Origin: Epiperipatus broadwayi
Taxonomy: Eukaryota; Onychophora; Udeonychophora; Euonychophora; Peripatidae
Assembly: GCA_028023455.1 (NCBI GenBank)
Contig: JAQFVV010012574.1
Span: 1,700,959-1,764,958 of the forward strand
DNA: 64,000 bases
Direction of reading: 5' to 3'
In this document: in pieces, positions 1-12,700 of the stretch
Position numbering within the stretch: position 1 is the stretch's first letter
How the letters are laid out: every line of letters begins with the position of its first letter
The notes under the pieces: model-generated
Database searches by the model: none
Seen by the model: only the letters and a program-made list of their open reading frames with translations
What the model was told of the DNA's origin: nothing
Program-made: the position numbers and the translations under genes

Positions 1-672
1 TTATAGTTAAAAAAAGTTTGTCTTGTATCAATTTTTTTCAAATTTGAAATTTTTTATTAGTCATATTTTATTTCCTTATTTTTTTTTTTGCGCGAATTTT
101 AAAGTAATTTTACGTTGGTGCTTTGCTTTTACGCGAATTTTGAAAAATCACAGACCGTATCCCCCCTTTTTCAATGTAAGTTACATCTATTTTTGCACGA
201 TTTCGTTTGCGCGCATTTTCTGAGGAACCTATCTATCGCATAAAACGAGACCCAGGTGTACTTTTAATCGAGCAGCACATTTAATTTTTTTATTTTTTGA
301 TGAATTTTGTAATTATCACAAAGCGATAAAGACAGAAAATACGTATCTGCCTCACAAGGACATTTATCAGAGTAAAAGTAATGCAATTCACAAACAAGGC
401 CTACAATGGAGCCTACACATAAAACACAATATCAGACTTGTAAGTATAAACTTTTAATTTTTTTAATATTTTAATTTTTTTTTTAATTTTTTGAAAAAAT
501 GATAATTTTTATTAATTTTAATTTGTAGTTTGTGTGTGTTGATATAAATTATATATTTATTTATGCTCGTATAGAATTCATATCTACTGTAATTTTTTAA
601 AGTTCTAATCCACTTATTTTATAAAAATAAACTTATAAAACACCACATGTTCAATAAATGTAAAATTGATCA
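1..672. other. AT-rich sequence, no gene seen
   Basis: Poly-T/poly-A-rich sequence with several GCGC-containing words near 90-220. The one short open frame in the first 220 bases has no recognisable domain. Nothing here supports a gene or a named repeat. Confidence 0.5.
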
Positions 673-1396
673 AACATGTTGAAATAACATAAATGTTGAA
701 TAAACTTAGAAACAATTTGCCGAAGCATATTAATTCTATAATTAATAATATCTTAACATTAAACAAAAAAGAATAATTGTCTAAAGTAAAGAATTTTAAT
801 TTTATAATTAAAAAATAATAATAATTTTTTTGACCAAAATGAGTAAGGTTGTATACTTAATTTCTTACATGTCATTATTAGCTGGTGGATAGATAAAAAG
901 AATCTAAATGAGAGATTTATTCATTACATTTCTCAAACATGATAATCCTACTTACTGTCAATGAAAAGATTAGTGTTTATAATACCTGTTTTACATTTGA
1001 AATAATTAAATTTAATTTTAGTAGAAATTTGTTAATTATTTTAAGTGTAAAACAAGTATTGAATTTTAAATAAGATAAACACTAACCTTTTCACTGTCAG
1101 TAGTAGCATTATCATCTTTAAGAAATTAAATGAATAAATCTCTTTCATTTACATTTTTTATCCATCCACCAGCTAATACCGACATGTGAGAAATTAATCA
1201 CACACCATTACTCGCTTTCATAAGAAAAAATCTGATTTATTAATTTTTTATTAATTGTAAAATTAATATTCTTTACTTTAGACAATTATTCTTTCAATTA
1301 ATGTTAAGATAAAATGTGATTTATTATTAATTGTTTAATTAACGTGTTTTGGCAGTTGTTTCTACTATTATTCATATTTACATTATTTCAATATGT
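673..1396. repeat. Long diverged inverted repeat (foldback), arms about 330-360 bp
   Basis: The left arm (about 673-1007) reads as the reverse complement of the right arm (about 1035-1396). Shared landmarks from centre outward are the ATGAAAAGATTAGTGTTTAT-like block, GCTGGTGGAT, GTCTAAAGTAAAGAAT, and ATCTTAACATT. Outer segments (around 680-720 and 1350-1390) still match through a GTTTCTAnnnTTATTCA-like block. The loop is only about 30 bases. Arms differ by many substitutions and small indels, so this is an old palindromic element or inverted duplication. No transposase frame lies inside and no clear target-site duplication was found. Confidence 0.75.
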
Positions 1397-2324
1397 GGTT
1401 ATTCGTTACTTCCATTTTTTATATTTTGTATATTTAAGTCATATTATGTGATCAAGTATAGTTGTATAAAATTTGCGCTTTAATTTTTTAATTATTGATG
1501 TTAATTATGATTAAAAAATGAATGGTCATATCATGACTATGTGTAGATGGGTTATTTGATGTCATTTATCGTTTGTATGTATCAGTGGTGTTTTTAGCTG
1601 GTCTTTAGATTTCAAAATGGCCATGAGCGCAAACTAAATCGATAGCAACAAATCTCATGCATGCACTCCACATATTACTATTAAATTCTTTATCTAGGAA
1701 TAATAATTTAAATAGATGAGTTAACTATTGGTTTAAAAATAACTAAACTTTAAGATTTTCTAAAATAAAACCTAGATTATAATACTATTCTAAATTAGAT
1801 TTATAACTGTACTTTTAATTAAACTATAAATGGATTAGCTACACTACTAAAAATTAGATTACACACTTTATTTACAATTAGCTTAAATATTTAAGATCTT
1901 TTTTTTAAATTTCTAACCTATTTTTAAAGCTCTTTTATAACATTTTAATTTAATAAAAGGATACAATAGTTAAGCTGGCATTGTTTAAACTATTTTATGA
2001 TTAAGTAAGCACTTATAATCATAAAAAATTTGAATTAATAAGTTTAAAAAATATTAAAACACATTTATATGAGATTGTTTTAAAGTTAATACTATCTTGA
2101 AATAGCAACTATGATATCACTAATAAATTACAGATGTGCTTTAATTACTATTATTGCAATAACTCTGGTTGCATGAAAATAAACTATAATTTTTTTTAAA
2201 AATTTATAGTTTATTTCTTAACTGTTGGATGGATGTTTCTTTGAGAAAATCTGTAACCGCAATGTGTATGTGAACTTTAAAAAATCAAGGAACATATTAT
2301 AATTAAATAAAAAATAGAATCATA
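1397..2324. other. AT-rich sequence, no gene seen
   Basis: No coding signal or recognisable repeat. It includes a short perfect hairpin near 2183-2213 (AAACTATAA around a T/A-rich loop). Confidence 0.5.
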
Positions 2325-2720
2325 TATCACATGACTCCACTTCTTTTTTTATTAAGCTTGCAGGATATAAACAAGGAGCTTTGCTAATTGCTCAACAAGC
2401 TTTGAGATAAATGCTTAGCAAGAGAAAGCATTTAAAATATCTCTATTCTGAAAACCAACCCCCATCCCCTGACCATGATTTCATGCTTTTGGCACTCCTC
2501 AGAGAGGTGCTAGGATAGCTTCAGAGACTAGATCTAAAAACACCAACCCAAAGCCACCATTTATCTAAGAGTTGACTATTGAGTAGAAAATCTGAAGTTT
2601 TCAGACATCTACATGTCTTCAAACCCAGCTATCTAACTCAAATAGCTATATGGGGCTGAGAGATCTTCAGCCAAACCATATATTAGAAGTCTTAGCAATA
2701 TAACATTGCTGAAGGCTAAA
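2325..2720 (-). mobile_element. HHR-A retrozyme-like repeat, single unit (A1)
   Basis: This unit is homologous over most of its length to 39085-39487 and, inverted, to 39488-40215. Shared blocks are the AGAGAAAGCATTTAAAAT box, the hammerhead region, ATCTGAnnTTTTCAGACATCTA, CCAGCTATCTAAC and TATGGGGCTGAGAnATCTTC. It starts near a TCACATGAC word, the same word that marks the unit boundary in the tandem copies. There is no open frame. It encodes a hammerhead on the minus strand (2464-2510). In other systems short repeats of this kind are non-autonomous and move by reverse transcription of ribozyme-processed RNA; for this family that is inference. Confidence 0.65.
2464..2510 (-). ncRNA. Type I hammerhead ribozyme motif, core complete (A1)
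   Basis: On the minus strand the core CTGAGGA (2496-2502) fits CUGANGA. Stem II is GTGC-CAAAA-GCAT (2483-2495). It is followed by GAAA (2479-2482), a short stem III ATC-AT-GGT, and the cleavage triplet GTC (2471-2473). Stem I pairs CCTCT (2503-2507) with AGGGG (2466-2470), five pairs including one G-U. Stem II and stem III sequences differ from the other copies yet still pair, which argues for RNA-level constraint in the family. Self-cleavage is predicted, not shown. Confidence 0.65.
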
Positions 2721-4510
2721 AAGCAAAGACTATAAATAGTCAATAAAAAATAAAAAATAGAGTCATAATTCCTCTCATATTATTATTGGTAGCATTTTTT
2801 CTTATTAGTAGTAAGCTAAAATATCATTTGTGATGATGTTCTATTTGCAATATTAATAAGATAAAAGAAAAAACAAAAACAGAAAGAATATAGATACTAA
2901 TCAAAAATGATGATGGTGAAGAAATAGGCAAATTATTTTTCATCAGTCTTAATAATATAAAGGTTTTCACAGTTTATGATGCAGCTCTAAATTTTAAGTG
3001 CCAGAATAAACTGGGTTAAAAAAATGGCAGGCAATGACAAAGTACCATGGATGATGAGCAAAAGTTAACACTTGATTACAGTATTCAACCTGCTTTCAGA
3101 CCGGTTAACATGTGCTTAATTTTTAATCAACGGGCGCATTCCACAGTAATCTACCCAATTTTAATCGCAACTGTTAAAAATTTATAAAACTAAAACGCTG
3201 AAACTTGACAGTTTATTTTTTATTCCATAAAATTAATTTACATAAAATTAAAAAAAAAAAATTTAACTCAGAACATTTAAAGAAAAAAGTCATTTAAAAA
3301 AATCTACTTTAAATTGTTTTAATATTCTAAACAATTTTAGAATATTAAAATATTACAGAATTAATTTAATTACTTTTATTTATAAATTAGGTTTGTGTGT
3401 TATTTGCAAACTAGTTCTTAAATCTATTTAAATTTCTTAACTACAAATATGAGATGGGAATTTGAATTTTGTAGTGTATATTATTAGATGCTGCTTGAGG
3501 TTAGCCAGATATTTCTAGATTGAGTCTCAGACTAACCAATAAAACTGCGTTTTACTGCCACTTGCATGTTTGAGATAAACTGATCAATTCTAAATAGTTT
3601 TTTTTATTGTTATTTAAAACTTAATAATAAAACCACTAGTTAACCGCATATTACTTGGAATTAAAAACTACAACACAACATAGTTGTACTGAGTACAATT
3701 ATTTTTTTTTCTCTTTTAATTTGTTAATTCTGTTGTTGTGGTAGTGACTTAAAGTAGATGCAAGCAGAAACTTTCAAGATGAACTCAAAATATTTATAGA
3801 TGAAAAAGTATTACTACATCAGTAACAGTTCTGTCTTGCGACTTCAGTTTGTCAACTAAACAGAATAGTTGTCCTCGGCTTATCACAATGTCATATGACT
3901 TCCCTAGTAATTAATCATATTTTTAAAAATGTGAACAGTTAAATATTCTCATCAGATTGCTAAAGTTAAGCAATTTTAGACTCATTTAGTATTTGGATAA
4001 ATGATTATCTGGGAATTCTAAGCACTAAAGACCAATGATTTTTTTCTGTATATGGTTTAATGGAGTGGCACTCCATAATTATGAATTCCTGTATTAATTG
4101 TTAGATAAGTACAAATAAAATCCCAGTTTTTGTCAACTAAATGGAACTCTTGATATTTGAATGTTATCTATCCTTATGATTTTTTTTTTAATATTGTAAT
4201 AACTCTAACAAATGCAGTTGAAATGTTAGATTTAGAAATACATAAAGTTAGCAACATTTCAAATGTTATATATAACTATATTTTGATGCTCCGTCATTAT
4301 AACAATTAATGTAAAAAAAAATACTAAGTCAGATATTAAATTTAATACAATTTATTGCACCAAATATACATTCAATGCTTTGCATCAGATTTATGATTAG
4401 TCTGTTAAACATATTAATTTTTTGCTGAATTGAATGCTATTTGACTTTTGGTTCATTACATATTCATTTTGTGTAAGGAAGACCTCTTTTATTTTACATT
4501 TTGATCATTT
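2721..4510. other. AT-rich sequence, no gene seen
   Basis: No gene or clear mobile element. It contains a 28-base hairpin near 3319-3349 (AATATTCTAAA against TTTAGAATATT) and scattered homopolymers. Confidence 0.5.
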
Positions 4511-4780
4511 TTATAAAACATGTTTCAGGAGCAACCATGTTTAATAAAATAATATTACAGAAAATATACTGACATTTTGCCAAGATAGCACTTGCCCTCA
4601 ATTGGTTGAAAAAACAATAATAATCATGTGGTTGTAACAGAGACAATTGTATCACATGGTTGACTCTGCTACAACCATGTGATTATTACTATTTTTCACT
4701 CAATTGAGGGCAAGTGTCATCTTGTCAAAACATCAATATTATTTTATTAAACATGGTTGCACCAGAAAACATATTTTATC
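4511..4780. mobile_element. Palindromic MITE-like element, arms about 130 bp
   Basis: The left arm contains AGCAACCATGTTTAATAAAA, GCACTTGCCCTCAATT and ATAATCATGTGGTTGTA. The right arm repeats each block in inverted order (TACAACCATGTGATTAT, AATTGAGGGCAAGTG, TTTTATTAAACATGGTTG). The loop is about 15 bases near 4645. The arms are well matched, so this is younger than the 0.7-1.4 kb palindrome. There is no transposase inside; it is probably a non-autonomous DNA transposon. The target duplication is not resolved. Confidence 0.75.
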
Positions 4781-5259
4781 AAATGTCTTTTGCCCATAAG
4801 AATGTTCATTTCAACATATATACATCAAAAATAACATATAGTTCTTTCTCAAAACACAGATATGGCTCGGGAGCAGAGCAATATGAGATAAATTACTGAT
4901 CTCAATATAATATCAAAAGAAAATGTCCAGAATTCCCAATTTAATCTAAATAATTTTAAGAAAATATAAAAATGTTATCTGGATAAATTTGTTGTCCTCA
5001 TATAAAGAGTTTTAAATATATTTTAAACATCATTTGCAGAAGTATTTTAAGACTTGTTCATAAAAATATTTTAATCCAGCTTCACAATTATATAATTACC
5101 AAATACATTCTTAAATATAATATGTATACATTAAGTTAAATGTTATTTTTTATTGTACAACACTGGCAAGTGATCATAGTACTACAATGCTAATAAGAAA
5201 ATAAATACCACCACTCTTAAATGAGTATGCACATTCTAACTCAAAATAATAAAAAAAAG
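4781..5259. other. AT-rich sequence, no gene seen
   Basis: No coding or repeat signal that I can support. Confidence 0.5.
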
Positions 5260-6860
5260 GAGAGAGAGAAAAAAACTATTCTAAATAGGATCTTTGCAAT
5301 GACTATACCAACCAATCTGTGAACCATAAATACATACAGAGCATACTAATCCATTTTTTCCATTTACTTGCTATTCTACATATCTTTTAATTTCTTCAGC
5401 AGAAAACTTTTTTTTCTGAAATACTTCAACACCATTTCTAATTGTAGCTTTACAAAGTTTTTTCTATTCTCTACTATACCTTCCCACTAGAAACAATCAA
5501 TATCACACTTCTTTAAAATATCTTTGAAAGTATACTTATAATGTAGATAGAATTTACTTCTCCCATGAAAACCATGCTAAAGTTCACCATAAAAAATCTT
5601 TTTAGGAAGTTTCATATGTCCAATCTAACAAGGGTATGATTTTACAATAGTGGATTTTATTATCATATAATATCCAGCAGGTCGAAGAACATATTGATTG
5701 ATTTCATGATTTTGTCATTATATTTTTAAAATTTTACAAAGCTTTCTTTACTGAAACTTTTATGTCTTTATAATGCACTGATCCCAACTTTCACATCCAT
5801 ACAATGAATTAGATAAAATAACAGCGCTCTCTAAATAGCTAATTTAGTTGCAGTAATTATGTCCCTGTGATGGAGTCTGTGTTGGACCACAACATCTACA
5901 TTCACCTTTCTATTACATTCTTAAGTTGATAACCATCCAACTAAAAGTTGCTGAGGATATTTCTTCCACCACTGGCTGATAAAAAACTTGTCTTAAGTAT
6001 TAATTAATAAACCAAAATCTTTATATATTGCATGAATTACATTCTGCAAATGATTTTTTGAACTGGCAAAAATAGTACAATCATCGACATTCTGTAAATT
6101 CAGCAAAAAAGAAGTTCTTGTTTTCACTTTTAATCAATTCAATTGCATAATTCCACCATCAAATCTTTCATCTCTGTATGACTAAGCTACATCTAAACAA
6201 TTCCAAAGACCACTGTTATAAAAGTTGAAAACAATGTTGGAGCAAGTACTTATCCTTGTTTAGCACCAGTTTTCATTTCAAATGTTCACATTTTCCATTT
6301 ATAATAACATTTTCTCATTCCATTTTGTAGAAGCTGTATAATATGAATGTGGAGGACAATCAACTAATTTCAAATAATACCATACATCTGTCTTATTAAC
6401 TAAATAAATGTCTTGAACAAATTGATAAAATATTTAAATCATACCTTTGTTCCCAACAATTTTTTTGCCTCAGTCTGAAAACAAAAACTATATTTGTAAT
6501 GCTTCTTGTTCTCTAAAACCACGTGAGTCTCTCGTAATCATTCATCTACGACTGGAAGCAATCTTTTCAACAAAATTCTTGAAGTTTCTTTGCTGTAGTG
6601 AATAATAATGATATTCCATGGTAACGGCTGCAATCTTATCTATTTCCTTTGTTTTTAAAAATTAGAATAACAAAAGCATTATTAAGATAAGCTGGCACAA
6701 CTTTATGGGTCCATATATTTTTTTAAAAAAATTCAATATTTTTTCTAATGATTTAGATTTGAACAAAGATGTCCAGTTTAGTGAAATCAAAACAGATCTT
6801 TGTAATCTTAAAAATGTGTAAGTCCTGATCAGATACTTGGAAAGTTTTAAAATAAGATGG
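5260..6860 (-). pseudogene. Decayed non-LTR retrotransposon, reverse transcriptase region
   Basis: Minus-strand translation across several frames and stops still follows the reverse transcriptase order. Around 6540 comes a LLPVVDE-like stretch followed by ETH..L (from the ES.CGFR block). Near 6260 is an FEMKTGAKQG.VLAPTLFS stretch (the GVRQGC.L.P.LF motif). Near 6075-6095 is VDDCTIFASS (from the FADD active site). Near 5780 is a LYGCE-type block, and near 5410 an ATIRNGVEVFQKK-like C-terminal segment. Stops and frameshifts are dense, so it is inactive and old. Its motifs differ from the intact RTE copies in this window, so it belongs to another lineage. Confidence 0.75.
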
Positions 6861-7086
6861 TGATATGTTAGCTTCAAAAAAATATTGAAATTACAATGCT
6901 ATAGCTGCAACAAAGCAGAAAATTAATCTCAAAGTATATACATATTGAATATGAATATGTAAATACTACAGATTTTTTTTATTATCTTAAAATATAAATT
7001 TTTAAATATACCTAGGTAAACATTAAATAAATGTATTAAAAAATTCCTTGTTAAACTATAATTTTATATTTATATAAAATGTCTAA

Positions 7087-7199
7087 TTAGTCAAGCTTTG
7101 TTAGCCGAGAGGTCAGCACAGCCGCCTTGCAAGCAAACAGTTGGTTGCTGACAGTTGTTGCTGGTTCATCTACCGATTGATGCTATGACATATAGAAAA
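7087..7199 (+). mobile_element. tRNA-derived SINE, family S1, 13-bp target duplication
   Basis: The head resembles a class II tRNA A box (TTAGCCGAGAGGTCAGC) followed by GCCTTGCAAGCA, a degenerate B-box region, the family end GATGCTATGACA and a short A-rich tail. It is flanked by a perfect direct repeat ATAAAATGTCTAA at 7074-7086 and 7200-7212. Other copies are at 9627, 37356, 48433, 58729 and 59190. It is not a functional tRNA gene. Confidence 0.85.
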
Positions 7200-7212
7200 A
7201 TAAAATGTCTAA

Positions 7213-7892
7213 ATAATGCCTTTTAGAGGAAGATTAGTAAAAGTTGTTTCAGATTTTGTCACCAGGTGTAGTTAAGGATATCAGAATACCTCATTTTCTA
7301 ACCTGCATTTCCCAAATTCTTTAGTCATGCAATACTTTCATTTCACAATAAATTTATGGAACACCAGCACTATTTAATCCATACATGAATGTATCATTAT
7401 AAGCTTTGTTTTATTTGCCTGAATAATGCATAAAACCATATTCATGTTTATCATTGTATAGTGACTTTTTTTCATTGATTGCATTATCTCTATGAATACT
7501 TATTACATAAAATACCAAAATAAAGTATTTCAAGACTTATTTAAATATTAGACTATGCCACAACATTAACTTAAAAAAAAAAACAACCATTAAGAATTAT
7601 AATAATATGAAAATAACAGTATGCTACAATTTATTTTATCTTTTTAATTATAAATTTAAATTTTTTTAATAGAACTGAAAGATTCAAAGAACAAAGTTTG
7701 GGAAAACACAGCTTTAGTTAATCACAGTTTCAACTGACAGAAAAGATAATCAGAAATTAATCTATTATTCTTACCAAAAGTCCCCCCCCCCAATGCTATC
7801 TCAAATAGAACAAGGTAACACTTCTCATGTCACCTGAATGTCTTTTCTGTACAATATTATATCTTTTCTCTTTTGTTTATAAGTTTAGCATA
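7213..7892. other. AT-rich sequence, no gene seen
   Basis: No gene. It includes an 11-base C run at about 7782-7792. Confidence 0.5.
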
Positions 7893-7990
7893 TCACATGA
7901 TTATCATTTCTTATGCTAGCACATAACTATTATTAAAACAGGCAAAACTCTCCACACAGTAGTGCCACCCTCTGTTGGCACTAACACTGA
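7893..7990 (-). mobile_element. HHR-B 3' tail fragment
   Basis: It matches the tail of HHR-B units (TCACATGATnATCATTTCTT, then TTAAAACAGGCAAAACTCTC and CAGTAGTGCCA). The hammerhead portion is absent. The fragment ends in CCTCTGTTGGCACT. It is a truncated solo piece. Confidence 0.6.
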
Positions 7991-8910
7991 ACAATAAACA
8001 GAGAAATTTATATATTTTTAATTAGTTTTTTCTTTTCTCTTAATATATATTTATATTGTTTTCATCCTTATATTGTTCTGAAAAATGTAGTAATCTTGAA
8101 TCAATTCACAAGGCATAAATATATATATATCATATCGTTTTGATATTCAGATACTATTTGACCTCAGGAAGAGCTCACCATCCATCTATTTATTTACTGC
8201 CCTGCTCTGCTTTTTAAGTGTTACACCAATCAATGTATTTTAGTGTGCACTGTGTGTGTGTGTGTTTATTTCATATTCATATATAAAAGATTTTTTTAAA
8301 TGAATTTCAAATTAGCTATTGCATTTCTTACTTTAATTTAATTTCACTTGATATACTGCTAAAGATTTTCAATGAACTATATTTAACATAATCTACTTAG
8401 AATAATATTTATGCTAACTAATAATAAATAAAATCTTTAAGAATTTTTAGAAAAAACAGTATTAGATAAGTAAAATTCATTGCCAGAGATAAAAATAATT
8501 ACAATTACATTAAGAATTCATTTGTATGAGGAGAAAAAAAATGAAATTAACTTCTTTCAAAATAACTAACATCTGCATTTTATCAAAGTTGAAATGACAA
8601 TTGATAATCTCAAAACAAAATAGGGGGAAAAAGGATTAAGATAATAGCTAGGAAACAAGAAAAAAAGTAGTATATGAAAATTATTATGAGAGATCTGAAT
8701 TTAAATTTTTTTTTTTAAATAAAAAAATTCTATATTTCTATTATAAATGACAAAATGTAAATAAATTAACCATTTCTATCTTTACAAAATAGAATATTCA
8801 AAATGAAAGTATGTTTCTGAAGGCAAGATGGTATCAGAAGGAATGAATATTCTAGGCTTAATTACCATCAATGACAGATCATCACTACTAATCAGCCTCT
8901 TAATATACTT
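7991..8910. other. AT-rich sequence with short microsatellites
   Basis: It holds a TG run near 8250-8264 and AT runs near 8118. No gene is supported. Confidence 0.5.
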
Positions 8911-9410
8911 NNNNNNNNNNNNNNNNNNNNNNNNNNNNNNNNNNNNNNNNNNNNNNNNNNNNNNNNNNNNNNNNNNNNNNNNNNNNNNNNNNNNNNNNNN
9001 NNNNNNNNNNNNNNNNNNNNNNNNNNNNNNNNNNNNNNNNNNNNNNNNNNNNNNNNNNNNNNNNNNNNNNNNNNNNNNNNNNNNNNNNNNNNNNNNNNNN
9101 NNNNNNNNNNNNNNNNNNNNNNNNNNNNNNNNNNNNNNNNNNNNNNNNNNNNNNNNNNNNNNNNNNNNNNNNNNNNNNNNNNNNNNNNNNNNNNNNNNNN
9201 NNNNNNNNNNNNNNNNNNNNNNNNNNNNNNNNNNNNNNNNNNNNNNNNNNNNNNNNNNNNNNNNNNNNNNNNNNNNNNNNNNNNNNNNNNNNNNNNNNNN
9301 NNNNNNNNNNNNNNNNNNNNNNNNNNNNNNNNNNNNNNNNNNNNNNNNNNNNNNNNNNNNNNNNNNNNNNNNNNNNNNNNNNNNNNNNNNNNNNNNNNNN
9401 NNNNNNNNNN
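8911..9410. other. Assembly gap (500 N)
   Basis: Exactly 500 unknown bases. The true sequence and gap length are unknown. Open frames that appear to cross it are artefacts of the N run. Confidence 0.99.
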
Positions 9411-9626
9411 GGAGATTTCCATTTCAATATACTTTATTGTTTTATTAAAATAAAAAATATTATTCCTTACAATATCTTTTTTTGTTTCCAAATAACAGAA
9501 TCTTTACTAGGTAGTATATTTTGAATGTGGAAAGTTATATTTGTTAAAGGATAGAAAGCATTAGTAAGCTGTCGCTGATAAATTGCAATACCTCTTTCCA
9601 AACCTATGGAATCACAAGGTTCTGCC

Positions 9627-9712
9627 TTTTTTTTCTATGTCAAAGCATTGTCCGGGAAGCGAACCTGCAAATCTGGGACAACTGCTTGTAAGACAGCTGT
9701 GAATGACCACTC
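9627..9712 (-). mobile_element. tRNA-derived SINE, family S1, partial
   Basis: Minus-strand copy. Poly-T and TATGTCAAAGCATTG match the inverted 3' end, and GGGACAACTGCTTGTAAGACAGC matches the anticodon-arm region. The 5' A box is only partly preserved (GAATGACCAC). No clean target duplication was found. Confidence 0.7.
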
Positions 9713-12700
9713 TGCTTTTCAGATAGATCATTTAACATGTTGGATGACTGGAGTATTTTAATTTACATATGTATTCACACATAATTAAAAACTCCAAGTA
9801 TTAAGGTGAAAGGTTTATTACATCAACACATTTTTCTAAGTAGTAATTTCAAAAATGGCCGAGTATCTGATTATTAATCAGTAAATATGTATCTTGCTGA
9901 ACTTAAATAGAATAAAATCATGAATGACAACTGCTAAAACCCTCACTGATCTAAAAGTTCATTAGACTAAATGAATAATGTTCACTCTTTACTATTCCTC
10001 TTTGAGAACTGATGAAGAGATCTTTGCTGTAAAGTATACTGCTTAAGACTATTTCATCTTTTACCCTTTATCTTAATCTTCAACATACATACATTCTAAT
10101 TCTTTCAAATTGTTTGCATGATTATCAAAAACAATGGAATTTCATTTTGGGAAACAGAAATTAAATTAATAAGTATCAAAGATGCCATTATATCAGATAC
10201 AATTGATATAAGAACAAATCATTCAATATTTGAATTCATATGTTTTTAGTGCAATAACATTAATGTAATTTATTTATGCACTCTAATAAAATTGTCATTA
10301 GAAGTACATCAAAGTTTTCCAGTAGATAATATTAATCAATTTTTTATATCACATTCAATGGTTCATTAATCATAATGTTCTTTCTATTTAATGCTACATG
10401 GATTTTTACACAAACTTCATTTGATGAAAATTTATTCTATGTGACTCATTTATAAACTAATTAAAATGATAATCATAACAAAAATGTATTGTGAAATGCT
10501 TGTAATAGATATTTATGCGAAAAAATTAGCAGAATTTAAAGATGAGTCATATATAACACTTCACATTTTTAGATATAACATTACTTGTCTGGAAGCAGAA
10601 CCAGAATCACATACACACAAACGCGGAACTCATTTTAATTCATGTGTTTTTTTAATACAGTGCTGTATAAATAAAAAAAACACATTATTTAGCCACTTGT
10701 TGTAAATTAAGATTTTGGCTCATCAAAAACTGCTTCTTCTACATAAGCAATTTTTCTGTCTTCAATCTGTGTTGGATCTCTCATTATCTCCATTTTATTT
10801 ATCTTACAGCAATTAATAACTTAGATTAGAATAGGATCCACTTATTATCAGTCTCTCAATGTCAATAATCATCTCTACACTGAATACAGCAATGGAGTTG
10901 GGTGTTCTTGCAATTATGTTTCTACTTATCAATTACATACATAGCAGTTTATACTCTAATTTTTCTTTATTTTTTGATAACTTTTTTTTTTTTGTCTTCT
11001 TTCTTTTTATCTAGAATGAAAACAACGATTCTTAATAACTGGCTGGCAGCTACTAATAATGATAATGAAACTCAAATTAGACAATGATAATCCTTATAAC
11101 AATTTGTTAATATGCTTCCTAATAAATCAGCTAAGTGCATTAATCTATAAATGTATTAATTACAATACCCCCCCCCCATTATTATTCTTACAGATTTCTT
11201 TAGGTTTTGTTTTTCTAACAAAGAATTATTCTTGCTTCTTTTTTTTCCCTATGATATATAAATAATGCCAATTTATTTTTTTTAAAAAAAAAAGACTACT
11301 AACTCTTTATAAACAAAAAAAGACAGTCGTAGTTTTTGTAACTTTCAAGGTATAGATTCCATGAGGTGACCCCATGAATTATCAATTACTCTCATTATGG
11401 ACACTTTCTAATCAAATATACAAACACAAGCACACATAAAAAAATATAAAGATTTTTAATTCTTTTGTTTTCGCATTATTAATTTATACTATATATTGCA
11501 TATATAAAATATCTGGTATTAAACAAAAAAAAATTATTAACGAACAGATTTGAAAAATATCACAGAAAAAAAACATTAAAAGGCATGCTTTCACGAATAC
11601 AAGAACAGCCTGAAAGATGGAAGTCAATTCTTTTTACATTATTTGAGAATGTGGGTATGTCCAAACAAAATATATGACCAATTTATTCTCATGTCAAAAG
11701 GATATGATAAATATTTTTCATGCACATTGACATTGAAAACCACTTATTATTACTGAAGAGCCCTATACCCATCCTGATTTTAACTGCCAATTCATTTTTC
11801 TCTTTTTCATTTCCTATTTTGGTATACAAACAAACAGATATTAGTAAGATCTATTTGTTCACACAGTAATTAAATTCAAATGATGGTTTTAATCTATTCG
11901 TGAAAAAATAATAGTTGTATATGTCTATATATTGCAAACCAGGGTCAAAAAATTAAAAAAAAAATAATTTACTAATTCATAATACAAAATCATTTACTAA
12001 CTAAAGCTTATAAGACAAAAAAATAATTAGATAAATGAGAATTTTTGTGATATTTCTTTATTTGCGATATCATTAAGCAATTCCTTTGTTGCATAAAAAG
12101 AGGGTAGAATTTTCAGTGTGGAACCTTTTGGACATAGACTGCCATCCGATGCATTTTGCCATTTTCATTTGTTAATTATTGTAAAAGAATATGGAGGCAA
12201 AGTAGCCATTAAATACGCTTCATATTCTAAATAAGGAAATGAAACACTGGTTTAACAACCAAATCCTAACAAATTAAAATCCATTCTTAATCTTCATTAA
12301 CAACAATTTTATCATTCAGAAATATTTCAACTATAAAACAAATATTGTTGTTGTTGTTATTATTATTATTATTATTAAAAACAATAATAACAACAACACT
12401 TTAAATTTATTTTCAATACAGATCATGCAAGAATATTACAGAAAGAAATACATCATAGAAAGAGAAAAATCAAAGAGGCAATTATTATAAATCAATGTAA
12501 CGTTTCTATAATAAGTTGATAATTTGGTAATACTAAGATATATAGTTCCTGAAAAATCAGGTGACATCTTTTTCTCGTCCTCATAAGTTCTGCTGAAGCA
12601 TTTCTGTTTAAGTTATACATTATTACTGTTTGTTTGTTTGTTTTTTTACCATTATTACAATTTAATTTAGCCCACTTTAAAACAAAAGTTGTCCCATAAG

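Noticed and set aside
8828-9491. Open frames of up to 206 codons around 9 kb
   Set aside because: They consist almost entirely of the 500-base N gap; no real coding evidence.
10011-10050. CTGATGA string near 10.0 kb
   Set aside because: No GAAA at the right distance and no pairing stems; chance occurrence in AT-rich DNA.
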